Source of the DNA: Fibrobacter sp.
GTDB taxonomy: Bacteria > Fibrobacterota > Fibrobacteria > Fibrobacterales > Fibrobacteraceae
DNA length: 58,823 bases
Assembly: GCF_017545445.1 (NCBI RefSeq)
Contig: NZ_JAFWOM010000132.1
Location: 1 to 58,823, forward strand
Direction: 5' to 3'
The translations under genes were made by a program, and so were the position numbers. The notes below the pieces were generated by a model, which was not told the DNA's origin, ran no database searches, and saw only the letters and a list, made by a program, of their open reading frames with translations. Positions 51,160 through 58,823 of the stretch are shown here, piece by piece; position 1 is the stretch's first letter, and the number at the start of each line of letters is the position of its first letter.

Positions 51160-52551
51160 TTAGTATTCACCTGTGGCTTGGAGCAATGCGTTGTAGGCGT
51201 CATTCCAGTTGAGCACCGCTTGCATGTAGTCCACTTTTGCTTCGCGAAGTTTCACGTTTGCATCAAGCAGGTTGATTTGTGTTTCGCGGCCAATTTTGTA
51301 AGCAGCTTCGGTCATATCGTAATTGCGGGTTGCCAAGTCGACTTGACGCTTTTGAATGCCGAGCTGAGTTTGTGCATCTTCGAGTGTATTGGCGCAAGAT
51401 TCGATTTGAATGCGGAAACCGCGTTCTGCATTTTCGCGTGCAATCTGTGCAGAGCGGAGAGTGGACTTTGCTTGGACAACACCTTCTTGGGACTGGAAAC
51501 CTTTGAAAAGGTTCATAGTCAATTTAAGGCCTACAAATTTGTTCAATTTGCTCCACTTTGGGGCGTCCCACTTGTAGAATTCGTTTTGATTGTTGCTGTA
51601 GACGATTCCGCCATACAGGGCTACTGTCGGCTTGTATTCGGCTTCGGCAATGTCGATTTTGTTAGCTTCGATATCTTCTTTTGTCTTGAGAAGTGCGATT
51701 TCTTTACGACGCTGCAAAACATTGGTCATAGCCGTGTCTGGATAAGGCAAATTGGAATCGGGGCTGCGGAGTTCTCCAGAGAATTCTACGTCGGAGTCCC
51801 AATCAAGGCCCATGGTGCTCAAAAGGTTGTTTCTTGCAAGAATGCGGTCTTTTTTTGTTTTTTCGTACTTGGATTTGAGACCTTCAAGAGCGAGTTCTGC
51901 ACGAATTTGATCGAGCTCTTTACCCGTGCCGCTAATAACGCTCTGCTTTGCAAGTTCTACGTTGGCTTCGGTCAACTTGATGTTTTCTTCGAGAATCGTT
52001 ATGGAAGAATCCATGAAGAGCAAGTTATTAAAGGCTTTTTCGACATCGTAGCGGACGCTGGATTTTTTGTCTGCAAGTTGTGTTTCGGCGAGGAGCTTAT
52101 AGCCTTTTGCGATGTTGATACCTGTACCGATTTGGCCTGCTGCATAGAGCACTTGCGAAACCGTAAGGCTTACGGAAGATTGCCAAGGGTAAACTTGGGC
52201 TTTCATTGCATTGGATAAACCATCAAGAGTGGGGGCTGCAACTTTTTTGTCGAATTTGTTGGCTCCCATAGAAGTGTCATTGGCTGCATCAGCTATTGGG
52301 GTGCCGAACGTTACGTCATCACGTCCCAAAAGCCATTTGATATCGGCGTTCAAGTCAACTTGTGGGTAAGCTGCACCATAACCGCCATCTACTGCGGAAG
52401 ATGCTTTAACGAGGTCTTCTTCAGCAGATTTGATATCGGCTGAGTTTTCCATGGCGGTTTGAACCGCCTCTTCTCGGGTGTAGGTCTTTGCCGAGGCTGG
52501 TACCATCAACCCTAACGCTAGGGCAGAAAGGACTATAAATTTCCTTGACAT
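51160..52551 (-). CDS. TolC-family outer-membrane efflux protein
   Basis: First gene of the efflux operon: a 463-residue TolC-like channel with signal peptide (about 1-21, ALALGLMVPASA) and the duplicated helical pattern of the family (EEAVQTAMENSADIKSAEEDLVKA early; LKTKEDIEANKIDIAEAEYKPTVALYG in the second half; RETQINLLDANVKLREAKVDYMQAVLNWNDAYNALLQATG at the end). The channel conducts substrates across the outer membrane. GGAGA precedes the ATG. A terminator upstream separates it from ybaB, so it has its own promoter; no repressor gene is adjacent. Confidence 0.92.
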   Translation of the reverse strand: MSRKFIVLSALALGLMVPASAKTYTREEAVQTAMENSADIKSAEEDLVKASSAVDGGYGAAYPQVDLNADIKWLLGRDDVTFGTPIADAANDTSMGANKFDKKVAAPTLDGLSNAMKAQVYPWQSSVSLTVSQVLYAAGQIGTGINIAKGYKLLAETQLADKKSSVRYDVEKAFNNLLFMDSSITILEENIKLTEANVELAKQSVISGTGKELDQIRAELALEGLKSKYEKTKKDRILARNNLLSTMGLDWDSDVEFSGELRSPDSNLPYPDTAMTNVLQRRKEIALLKTKEDIEANKIDIAEAEYKPTVALYGGIVYSNNQNEFYKWDAPKWSKLNKFVGLKLTMNLFKGFQSQEGVVQAKSTLRSAQIARENAERGFRIQIESCANTLEDAQTQLGIQKRQVDLATRNYDMTEAAYKIGRETQINLLDANVKLREAKVDYMQAVLNWNDAYNALLQATGEY

Positions 52552-52585
52552 TCATTCTCCTAATCTAATTAACTGGCCAAATGTA

Positions 52586-52618
52586 AAAAAAAAGCACCAT
52601 TTGCATAAGGGTGCTTTT
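52586..52618 (-). terminator. Terminator downstream of ybaB
   Basis: AAAGCACC (52591-52598) pairs with GGTGCTTT (52610-52617) across an 11-nt loop. The minus strand continues in a long T-run, so it ends the dnaX-ybaB transcript before tolC. Confidence 0.9.
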
Positions 52619-52663
52619 TAGTGTTTGTGATGAAATGCAAATTTAAGGGATGAAATGCAAAAA

Positions 52664-52972
52664 TTACATCAAACCAGGGATTTTCATGCCGCCGGTGATG
52701 TCGGAAATGCTTGCCTGCTGGGCTTCGTCTTTTTTCTTGACGGCTGCGTTGATGGCAGCCATGATGAGGTCTTCGAGTGCTTCGACATCGTCCTTATCGA
52801 CTGCATCCGGATTGATCTTGACCATCGTGAGTACGCCTTTCCCGTTCATGGCGACCTTCACCATTCCGCCACCAGCTTCGGCATCAAAGCTCTGTGCCTT
52901 GAGGTCGTTTTGTGCCTTAAGCATCTTGCTCTGCATTTTCTGAAGGTCCTTAAGCATCTTGCTCATGTCCAT
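52664..52972 (-). CDS. ybaB: YbaB/EbfC nucleoid-associated protein
   Basis: A 102-residue DNA-binding protein of the YbaB/EbfC family, which forms dimers shaped like tweezers. Family signatures are clear: MSKMLKDLQKMQSKMLKAQNDL, then GGGMVKVAMNGKGVLTMVKINPDAV and LEDLIMAAINAAVKK. The gene sits downstream of dnaX in the same orientation, the common bacterial arrangement. A 217-bp gap with palindromes separates them here, wider than usual. GAGGA precedes the ATG at 52972; the Met two codons later is also possible. Confidence 0.93.
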   Translation of the reverse strand: MDMSKMLKDLQKMQSKMLKAQNDLKAQSFDAEAGGGMVKVAMNGKGVLTMVKINPDAVDKDDVEALEDLIMAAINAAVKKKDEAQQASISDITGGMKIPGLM

Positions 52973-53043
52973 GAATGTATCCTCGCTTTTATAAAAGTTT
53001 TTTGATTTGAATTTTCGTGGTAATTATAGAATTTTTTTTCTTT

Positions 53044-53112
53044 GTCACCCCGGTTTTATGCCGGGGTCGGCTTGGTAAATTTTACAACTGATCCCGGCAT
53101 GCTTCGGCATGC
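53044..53112. repeat. Palindromic repeats between dnaX and ybaB
   Basis: GTCACCCCGG with CCGGGGTC arms (53045-53068), then GCATGC-TTCG-GCATGC (53097-53112), a perfect hairpin with a UUCG-type loop. They resemble the short GTCAT/GTCAC family members at 55138 and 36235. Confidence 0.75.
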
Positions 53113-53189
53113 TCACTTCGGCGTTGCTCAGTGCAGGCAGCACAGGCTCTGGCCGGGAGGACGTATCGTGCGGCGTTCTGCTAACTCAT

Positions 53190-54917
53190 TTACGCGTCGC
53201 ATTCCTCTTCGTCAGTCTGTGCGACCATGGCGGCTCGCTTGATTTTCCTGGAATAAACCAGTTCCGCGGCGAACATTTTGTGGAGGTTCGCAAGCCCGGT
53301 GTCTTTTTCCAGGTCGAGTTCGTACGGACTCATCTTGGCGGCGCGCTGTTCGGCTAGCTCGCTTTCGGTGTAGGCTCGCGTGCGGATGGAAAGCGCAATC
53401 TTTGTCTGTAGGCGATCTTCCAAGATGCGTGTGACGCGTTCGACGTAGTCTTGGCGTTCCATCATCTGGCGGTAGCCCCAGTTGTCAGCGTTTTCTGTGG
53501 TGCCCGCGTAGGTGAGCGCAATCGGGAACGGGTTCATTTCTGGGTCGCCCGTTTCGAGCGTCGTGTTAGCGATGGCGGCGGAGAACACGTAGTCGCCGTC
53601 ATTTGCGATGTTCGAAAGAATGGACGGCCACGCGGCAGAAATCTCGTAACGCGAGAACGCTTGGACGCTGCTCTGTTCGTAGCCAGCAAACGGATCGTCG
53701 TAAGACGCCTGGACTTCTTCCTGGGCGTCTATCATTGCGGCAACTTCAGTTACTTTTTTTTTTACCGCGTCGTTTTCGGCGCTTTTAGGATCGTTTATTG
53801 CTGCAAGAGCTTTTCGTAAATCGACCAGTCGGTCGAGCCACGCCATTCGGGCAAAAGTCGTCTCGACGAGGAGGCGCGGGTTCGTGCTGTAGCGGAGCGT
53901 GCCCTGCAAGTCAATGAGCATCTTGCTGATACGGAGCAAGTCGCCGTTCGTAAGACCTTGTGCGCAACTCTTGTACTTGGTGTAAAGTTCTTCGGTGATG
54001 TTGAGCGCGTCCGGCGTGAAGGCGTCGAGGCGGGCGTAGAGCAAGTTGCGGAGGAACTTGCCGAAGCCGTCGAGCAGCGGGATGAACTCGATACCGATTT
54101 TTACAGCATCATCCACCATGCGGAAGCAACCCTTGATGTCGTGGTTCTCGATAGACTGGATGAGCGAGAAGAACAGTTCTACAGGCGGGATGCCGAGGAC
54201 GGAGCGGACCGATTCCGCGGTCATCTCGTTCCCGGTAAAGGCGTAAGCCTGGTCAAAGTAGGTGAGGCCGTCACGCATGGAACCGTCGGCCTTTTCGGCA
54301 AAGATGTCGAGGGCTTCGTCGGTAGCCTTGATGCCTTCTTGTTCGCAAATGTAGCGGAGTCGGCTGCGGATCTGGTCAACGGTCAGGCGCTTGAAGTCAA
54401 AGCGCTGGACGCGGCTAAGAATAGTCTGCGGAACCTTGTTGACTTCGGTTGTCGCAAAAATGAAAATCACGTGGGCGGGCGGTTCTTCGAGCGTCTTGAG
54501 GAGAGCGTTGAATGCGCCAGTCGAGAGCATGTGGACTTCGTCGATAATGAAAATCTTGTACTTGCCGATGACGGGCGGGTACTGCACACGTTCAATCACA
54601 TCGCGAATGTTATCGACGCTCGTGTTGGACGCAGCATCGATTTCGTAAATGTCCATCGGGTTTCCGCCGGCGATGTCCTTGCAGCTGTCGCACTCGCCAC
54701 ACGGGTGCAGCGGGTCTGAGCCCTTGCAGTTCAGCGTGCGGGCGAGGATACGGGCACTAGTAGTCTTGCCCACACCACGGGTGCCGGTAAAAAGGAATGC
54801 ATGATGGAGACGACCGCCTTGGATGGCGTTCTCAAGAGTCTTTGCGATATGTTCCTGACCGACCATATCGCTGAATGATTGCGGGCGCCACTTACGCGCC
54901 ATTGCGATGTATGCCAT
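53190..54917 (-). CDS. dnaX: DNA polymerase III subunit tau/gamma
   Basis: DnaX is the ATPase of the clamp loader and, as tau, couples polymerase and helicase. The 575-residue protein has the AAA+ module with Walker A TGTRGVGKTTSARIL, the zinc motif (Cys residues in LNCKGSDPLHPCGECDSC), Walker B IIDEVHMLST, NALLKTLEEPP and sensor FATTEVNKVPQTILSRVQRFDF. Domain III ends near residue 370. At codons 385-388 an A10 run (plus strand 53754-53763) can cause slippage to a short gamma form. The tau-specific C terminus is poorly conserved. Start at residue 1 or Met6; a TATACT box lies only six bases from the ATG. Confidence 0.95.
   Translation of the reverse strand: MAYIAMARKWRPQSFSDMVGQEHIAKTLENAIQGGRLHHAFLFTGTRGVGKTTSARILARTLNCKGSDPLHPCGECDSCKDIAGGNPMDIYEIDAASNTSVDNIRDVIERVQYPPVIGKYKIFIIDEVHMLSTGAFNALLKTLEEPPAHVIFIFATTEVNKVPQTILSRVQRFDFKRLTVDQIRSRLRYICEQEGIKATDEALDIFAEKADGSMRDGLTYFDQAYAFTGNEMTAESVRSVLGIPPVELFFSLIQSIENHDIKGCFRMVDDAVKIGIEFIPLLDGFGKFLRNLLYARLDAFTPDALNITEELYTKYKSCAQGLTNGDLLRISKMLIDLQGTLRYSTNPRLLVETTFARMAWLDRLVDLRKALAAINDPKSAENDAVKKKVTEVAAMIDAQEEVQASYDDPFAGYEQSSVQAFSRYEISAAWPSILSNIANDGDYVFSAAIANTTLETGDPEMNPFPIALTYAGTTENADNWGYRQMMERQDYVERVTRILEDRLQTKIALSIRTRAYTESELAEQRAAKMSPYELDLEKDTGLANLHKMFAAELVYSRKIKRAAMVAQTDEEECDA
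53754..53763 (-). promoter_or_regulatory. A10 slippery run in dnaX
   Basis: On the coding strand GTA AAA AAA AAA GTA encodes V385-K-K-K-V. With one A more the frame reads AAA AGT AAC TGA, and with one A fewer AAG TAA. Both alternative frames therefore stop at once, giving a product of about 388-390 residues that would be gamma. Confidence 0.75.
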
Positions 54918-54920
54918 GAC

Positions 54921-55003
54921 TAAAGTATAGTAAAGTAGTTAGTGGTTGGTGGTTAGTGGTTAGGATTTTGGGGTGCAAGTAGGAAGTAGGCGGTAGGAAG
55001 GAT
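54921..55003 (+). repeat. TAG-heptad array upstream of dnaX
   Basis: TAGTTAG, TGGTTGG, TGGTTAG, TGGTTAG, then a second run AGTAGGA, AGTAGGC, GGTAGGA. It abuts the dnaX start region, with the TAG strand pointing away from dnaX. Confidence 0.82.
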
Positions 55004-55038
55004 GGTGTTCTTGTGCCGTCATCCTGAGCGAAGCCGAA

Positions 55039-55422
55039 GGATCCAGTAAAGTCTTGTAATGCGTGGGCCCTATCGGTCGTTGCACTCCCTCCAGGGTGAC
55101 AGAATGCGATAGGATCCAGTGCTGTACCCCTCACACTGTCACCCCGGACCCCGTTCCGGGGCCAGCTTACACAGTTCCCCTCACAGATACGACACCCACT
55201 GCGTTCTTCTGACCTCTAACCACAGCCTACTGCGACTCCGCCTCTGAAGCTGTCATCTTGGAGGCGTTAGCCGATAGGATCCATGCAGAAACCGTCCTCC
55301 TGAACGCAGTGATATAGAATTGTTGGCAATTCATTGCCTTACAATTCTTAGGTTCGAAGGAGCAGGATCCAGTAAAGTCTTGTAATGCGTGGGCCCTATC
55401 GGTCGTTGCACTCCCTCCAGGG
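55039..55422 (+). repeat. Perfect 58-bp direct repeat, two copies
   Basis: From GGATCCAGTAAAGTCTTG to CACTCCCTCCAGGG the sequences at 55039-55096 and 55365-55422 are identical, 326 bp apart. Copies this perfect in otherwise diverged repeat DNA suggest a recent duplication or gene conversion. Confidence 0.9.
55316..55348. repeat. Hairpin inserted in a GTCAT-like element
   Basis: AGAATTGT...GGCAA and TTGCC...ACAATTCT form a two-part stem. The sequences on either side (CTCCTGAACGCAGTGA and GAAGGAGCAGGATCC) read like the two halves of the GTCAT element core. Confidence 0.7.
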
Positions 55423-55541
55423 GGACATGGTGAAGGGTGTCGTGTAAGCAATAAGAACGATCTTTTTGCAATTCCTGTTTACGGACTACTGTTTTCTAAT
55501 CACTTTTTTCGTATCTTTATTCTTGTTAAAACGAGGTTTTT

Positions 55542-55925
55542 ATGAATTCTAATATGGCGCTTTTGATTTTGAGTTGGCAAACGGCTTGCCTTTCGCATAA
55601 CCACGAAAATGAACAGCTTTTGCCGGGGGCGACTTCGGCAACAGAAGCGGAAAGTGCGGAACTTGACAAGATTCATGACGAAGTGACTCCGAACGCCAGT
55701 TGGGATGAATTCAACAACCTTTACGCGAACTTCAAGTCGGCTAGCGACCGCACTAAAGCTTGCGTTAAGGCTCTCCAGTCCGAATCCCGCGATTTTAAAG
55801 TTCAGGTGACGAACTGCATGACGCGCATCGCCAATGCTTCTCGCGAAGACTACAACAAAAGCAACATGTCACCCGAAGAATATGAATTTATCAAAAATGT
55901 TCGTGCACAGCTGGGATTAGAATAA
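55542..55925 (+). CDS. Small soluble protein of unknown function
   Basis: A 127-residue protein, mostly helical and charged after the first 20 residues (SWDEFNNLYANFKSASDRTKACVKAL), with three or four Cys. The first 17 residues (MNSNMALLILSWQTACL) are moderately hydrophobic but not a clear signal peptide. No family recognised. ACGAGG lies at a suitable distance before the ATG and a strong terminator follows, which supports it as a real gene. Confidence 0.65.
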   Translation: MNSNMALLILSWQTACLSHNHENEQLLPGATSATEAESAELDKIHDEVTPNASWDEFNNLYANFKSASDRTKACVKALQSESRDFKVQVTNCMTRIANASREDYNKSNMSPEEYEFIKNVRAQLGLE

Positions 55926-55949
55926 TCCCCTTGTTTGGGAAAATAAAAG

Positions 55950-55976
55950 CCACCGAAATTTTCTCGGTGGTCTTTT
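55950..55976. terminator. Bidirectional terminator
   Basis: CCACCGA (55950-55956) pairs with TCGGTGG (55964-55970), followed by TCTTTTT. AAAATAAAAG on the left serves the convergent nitroreductase-like gene. Confidence 0.9.
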
Positions 55977-55980
55977 TCAT

Positions 55981-56613
55981 TTACTTGGCGAAACCCACGG
56001 GATTGTTCAACAGGGGTGTTTCTGTATCGGACAATTTCAAGAGTTTTTTGATGGCTGGGATGTCCATGGTCATGCGTGGACGAGTGACGAAACCTGCACC
56101 GGCACAGAAAATATTGATGTTCTCGCTCACGATGCCTGCATCGATTCCCATGGTCACTTTTGCTTTGGAATCGCTACTCCCGAATTTCTTTTCGTCGGCG
56201 ACGATCAGGAGGCTGACTGGAGCTGTTTTAGCCCAGTCTTGGCGATCGGCTATAAGTCCGCGGTGGTCGCCTTTAGCTACTTGCTTTAAAGCGTTTTCTT
56301 TGTTCAAATACTCCGATACACCTTTGGCTGTGAAAACGAAAACTCGGATTTCCTGAAAGTTGCGGGCGGTGGGCGAGGTGAGTTTTCCTTCTGACGGGCG
56401 GTTTACTCCGATGGCTGCAAAAAGCAGGTTTGACAGATCTTGGTCGCTGAGCATCTTGTCGCTGAATTCCGTGCTGGAACTGCGGCTCCAGAGAGCTTCC
56501 ATCACGTTCTTGCCGAGCGATTTGGAGGGGGCTGGAAGTTTTTGGACTTGAGCCATGGAAAGAGAGCTACAGAGAAGAGTCGCTAAGACCATGGAGACGA
56601 ATAGTTTTTTCAT
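55981..56613 (-). CDS. Exported nitroreductase-family protein
   Basis: A 210-residue protein with a signal peptide (MKKLFVSMVLATLLCSSLSMA) and a nitroreductase fold: VMEALWSRSSSTEFSDKMLSDQDLSNLLFAAIGVNR (FMN-binding start), SPTARNFQEIRVFVF, GIDAGIVSENINIFCAGAG and the closing NNPVGFAK. Such enzymes use FMN to reduce nitro compounds or related acceptors; the export signal is unusual for a flavoprotein and suggests a periplasmic role. The ATG at 56613 has AAGGAGA before it, so the upstream in-frame start is not needed. Confidence 0.85.
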   Translation of the reverse strand: MKKLFVSMVLATLLCSSLSMAQVQKLPAPSKSLGKNVMEALWSRSSSTEFSDKMLSDQDLSNLLFAAIGVNRPSEGKLTSPTARNFQEIRVFVFTAKGVSEYLNKENALKQVAKGDHRGLIADRQDWAKTAPVSLLIVADEKKFGSSDSKAKVTMGIDAGIVSENINIFCAGAGFVTRPRMTMDIPAIKKLLKLSDTETPLLNNPVGFAK

Positions 56614-56678
56614 GGGATTCTCCTTGCTAGAATTTGTATAAAGATAAATAAAGTAGTTGTAGGGAAATTTAAAAAGCA

Positions 56679-56712
56679 AAAAGAGTTGGCCGCTTGACCA
56701 ACTCTTTTTTTT
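56679..56712. terminator. Terminator between pheT and the nitroreductase-like gene
   Basis: AGAGTTGG (56682-56689) pairs with CCAACTCT (56698-56705). TTTTTTTT follows on the plus strand and AAAAAGCAAAA lies on the left, so the minus strand also has T-rich DNA. It lies downstream of pheT and upstream of the nitroreductase-like start, so its main role is ending pheT transcripts. Confidence 0.88.
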
Positions 56713-56748
56713 GTAATGTTCGAGGATGACAAGTTGCAGTGTGTGGCG

Positions 56749-56783
56749 TTCCTAACCACTAACCACTGCTTACTAATCACTTA
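56749..56783 (-). repeat. TAG-heptad array after pheT
   Basis: On the minus strand from the pheT stop: TAAGTGA, TTAGTAA, GCAGTGG, TTAGTGG, TTAGGAA. The stop TAA is the first unit. Confidence 0.85.
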
Positions 56784-58823
56784 TCTTAGCACGATGTCGC
56801 CGTTCGCGACGAGCTTGTCGCGGAGCTTGTTGTGAGCCTTGTTGACTTCGTCGTCCGTGAGCGTGCGGTCCATAGCCTGGTAGGTGAGGCTGTAAACCAT
56901 GTTCTTCTTGCCGGCTTCAATCTTTTCACCTTCGTAGATGCTTTTGAGAGTAATCTTGGCGAGGTTCTTCGGGTTGAGAGCCTTGATGCGGGCGAGCACG
57001 TCTTCGTGAGTCATCGACTTGGCAACTTCGATAGAAATGTCGCGGGTCGAAGGCACCTGGCGGCTGAAGGCCTGGAACACAATCTTCTTGTGGCTTTCGT
57101 GTTCCATCTTGTCCATGTCGGCTTCCATCACGTAAGTCTCGTAGCTGATTTCGTTAGCCTTGAGGCAGTTCGGGTGGAGTTCGCCCATCGTTCCAAGAAC
57201 CGTGCCGTTGCAGACGATTTCAGCCTGCTTGCCCGGGTGGAGGAAGAGTTCCGGCTTTGCTGCGGCGCGGAATTCCACGACGAGGCCGAGACGCTTGAAG
57301 AAGCTCTGGACAAAGCCCTTGAAGGCGGCAAAGTCAATCTGCTTCGGCTTGTCGTTGAGCGGATCGGTATCAAAGTTACCAGCGATGGTAAGGGCGACGA
57401 GATTGGATTCGTCAAAGCCCGTATCGCGTTCGTCCTTGCGTGCGCGCTTGAACTGTCCCTTGGCAACTTCGAACAGACGAACAGATCCCGGACGGTTCTT
57501 TTCGTTTTCGGCAACAGCCTTGAGCAAGTTCGGGAGGAGGCTCGTCGGCACAGCACCGAGTTCTTCGGAAAGCGGGTTCAAGAGGAGAGCCGGCTTGCTG
57601 CGACGGTCGTCACTTTCGGGGCCAAAGAGGGCTTCGGTGCGGGCCTTGCTCGTGAAGCGGAGGCTCAGGCATTCATGGAGGCCCATGGCAGAAAGCGTCT
57701 TGCGAATCTTGCGGTTCAAGACTTCGATAGCCGGGAGTTCGTTCGGTTGCATCGTGAACTTCGGCAAACTGTACGGAATGTTGTCAAAGCCGATGAGGCG
57801 AGCAATTTCTTCGATGAGGTCGACTTCGCGTTCGAGGTCCGGGCGGAAGCTCGGGATCTTGAACGTGAGAGATTCGGCGTCTTTCTTCACGACTTCGAGA
57901 GCGATACCCGTGAGGAACTTTTCAATCTGTTCGGCGGAGACTTCCATGCCGATGACCTTGGCGGCGCGAGCGACGCGGAGCGTGACTTGGTTGTTTTCCT
58001 TCTTGTGGTCTTCGCCGGTGTATTCGACGGAACCCTTAAGGATACGACCGCCAGCAACTTCCTGGATCATGGCGCAAGCGTACTTGCTGTATTCGTCCTG
58101 CGTAGCAAAGTCAATTTCGCGTTCGAAGCGGTAGCTCGAGTCCGTGGAAATGCAGAGGCGCTTGGCCTGCTTGCGGATAACGGTCGGGTTGAACCATGCA
58201 CTTTCGAGGAACACGTTCTTCGTAGCATCGACGATTTCGGATTCAACACCGCCCATAACGCCAGCGACGCAAGCCGGACGGTCACCGTCGCAAATCACGA
58301 GGTCGTTTTCGATGAGTTCGTGTGCTGTGTGGTCGATCGTTTCAATTTTTTCGCCCTTGACGGCGCGGCGGACCTTGATCTTGTTCCCGTGGAGCTGGTC
58401 CATGTCAAAGCTGTGGAGCGGCTGACCGACGTCCATCAAAATAAAGTTCGTTATGTCGACGACGTTGTTGATGCTGTTCATGCCGACAGCGTGCAAAAGC
58501 TTAGCAAGCCATGCCGGGGACTTTTCAACCTTCACGTCCTTGATGACGCGACCCACGTAACGGGAGCAACCGCAGCCCGGGACGACTTCGAGGCTGATAG
58601 CGGCGCTTGCGTCTTCGGAATCTTCCTTGAAGTTGTAAGCGAGGGCTTTAAGCGGGCGGTTGAACTTGGCGGCGAGTTCGCGTGCGACACCGCGGTGGCT
58701 GAGGGCATCCGGGCGGTTCGGCGTGACGTTCAGTTCGAAGCAGACGTCGTACATGCCGAGGTTTACGAACGGTGTACCTGCCGGAATGCTGTCGTCGAGA
58801 ACCATGATTCCACCGTGGTCGTC
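56781..58823 (-). CDS. pheT: Phenylalanyl-tRNA synthetase beta subunit, 5' end outside the window
   Basis: PheT forms the alpha2-beta2 synthetase that charges tRNA-Phe. The frame is open to the window edge, so the N-terminal tRNA-binding domain is missing from view; about 680 C-terminal residues are present. Seen: ELNVTPNRPDALSHRGVARELAAKFNRPL (B1/B2 region), the B3/B4 editing region with VGQPLHSFDMDQLHG, the B5 domain (RVARAAKVIGMEVSAEQIEKFLTGIAL), FRPDLEREVDLIEEIARLIGFDNIP, the inactive catalytic-like core, and the C-terminal anticodon-binding ferredoxin-like domain (FQAFSRQVPSTRDISIEV, LTLTDDEVNKAHN-like end). pheS presumably lies upstream. Confidence 0.95.
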   Translation of the reverse strand, partial: DDHGGIMVLDDSIPAGTPFVNLGMYDVCFELNVTPNRPDALSHRGVARELAAKFNRPLKALAYNFKEDSEDASAAISLEVVPGCGCSRYVGRVIKDVKVEKSPAWLAKLLHAVGMNSINNVVDITNFILMDVGQPLHSFDMDQLHGNKIKVRRAVKGEKIETIDHTAHELIENDLVICDGDRPACVAGVMGGVESEIVDATKNVFLESAWFNPTVIRKQAKRLCISTDSSYRFEREIDFATQDEYSKYACAMIQEVAGGRILKGSVEYTGEDHKKENNQVTLRVARAAKVIGMEVSAEQIEKFLTGIALEVVKKDAESLTFKIPSFRPDLEREVDLIEEIARLIGFDNIPYSLPKFTMQPNELPAIEVLNRKIRKTLSAMGLHECLSLRFTSKARTEALFGPESDDRRSKPALLLNPLSEELGAVPTSLLPNLLKAVAENEKNRPGSVRLFEVAKGQFKRARKDERDTGFDESNLVALTIAGNFDTDPLNDKPKQIDFAAFKGFVQSFFKRLGLVVEFRAAAKPELFLHPGKQAEIVCNGTVLGTMGELHPNCLKANEISYETYVMEADMDKMEHESHKKIVFQAFSRQVPSTRDISIEVAKSMTHEDVLARIKALNPKNLAKITLKSIYEGEKIEAGKKNMVYSLTYQAMDRTLTDDEVNKAHNKLRDKLVANGDIVLR

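Larger units (their letters stand above)
54918..55541. other. 624-bp repeat island between dnaX and the next gene
   Basis: No gene is visible. In order: heptad array (54921-55003), GTCAT element with the first copy of a 58-bp repeat (55018-55100), GTCAC hairpin (55138-55162), an interrupted GTCAT-like copy with a hairpin insert (about 55290-55370), the second 58-bp copy (55365-55422), and a weak heptad run (55474-55504). Confidence 0.8.

Noticed and set aside
52664..54917. A small-cytoplasmic-RNA (4.5S-like) gene between dnaX and ybaB
   Set aside because: The gap holds only GTCAC/GCATGC palindromes; no SRP RNA helix 8 motif is visible.

Overview
The window most likely comes from a Fibrobacter genome (Fibrobacterota, anaerobic fibre degraders). 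It encodes a FISUMP-type protein (the Fibrobacter succinogenes major paralogous domain), a multidomain GH9 cellulase, a glucuronoyl esterase and several secreted proteins with long poly-Ser/Ala/Lys linkers and similar short C-terminal domains. No tRNA, rRNA, CRISPR array, prophage or complete insertion sequence was seen. Genus is inferred from protein content only.

Layout: 1-12 kb, a secreted orphan, proB, the giant GH9 enzyme, scpB-mutS and an HD-domain protein. 12-16 kb, RidA-type protein, a secreted repeat protein and a toxin-antitoxin-like pair whose toxin reading frame is broken. 16-26.4 kb, a minus-strand complex I operon nuoA-nuoBC(fused)-nuoD-nuoH-nuoI-nuoJKLMN with no nuoE, F or G. 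26.6-29.4 kb, a bifunctional-looking Rel enzyme followed by an unknown gene. 29.6-37.7 kb, CE15 esterase lipoprotein, ArsR-methyltransferase fusion, PAP2 protein, FISUMP protein, TPR protein and two small secreted proteins. 37.7-46.5 kb, FGGY sugar kinase, RlmI-like methyltransferase, FecR-like lipoprotein, VanZ protein, murB, a compact primase-like protein and a lone GspE/PilB-type ATPase. 46.9-52.6 kb, a TolC/MFP/RND efflux operon. 52.6-58.8 kb, ybaB and dnaX, an orphan gene, a periplasmic nitroreductase-like protein and the 3' part of pheT.

The most unusual content is non-coding. At least thirteen intergenic arrays have a strict 7-bp period. Most begin at a gene's own stop codon, and most of those read as tandem TAG/TAA plus four bases; since 7 is not a multiple of 3, such an array puts stops in all three frames. 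They lie beside GTCAT...ATGAC inverted-repeat elements carrying GGATCCAGT. A further family keeps its flanks constant while the paired hairpin stem differs in every copy. Inside dnaX a run of ten A residues is followed by stops in both alternative frames, the arrangement known to yield the short gamma subunit in Thermus. Several genes (toxin, murB, primase, possibly dnaX) have a TATATT-like -10 box only 5-9 nt before the start codon, which suggests leaderless or nearly leaderless mRNAs.
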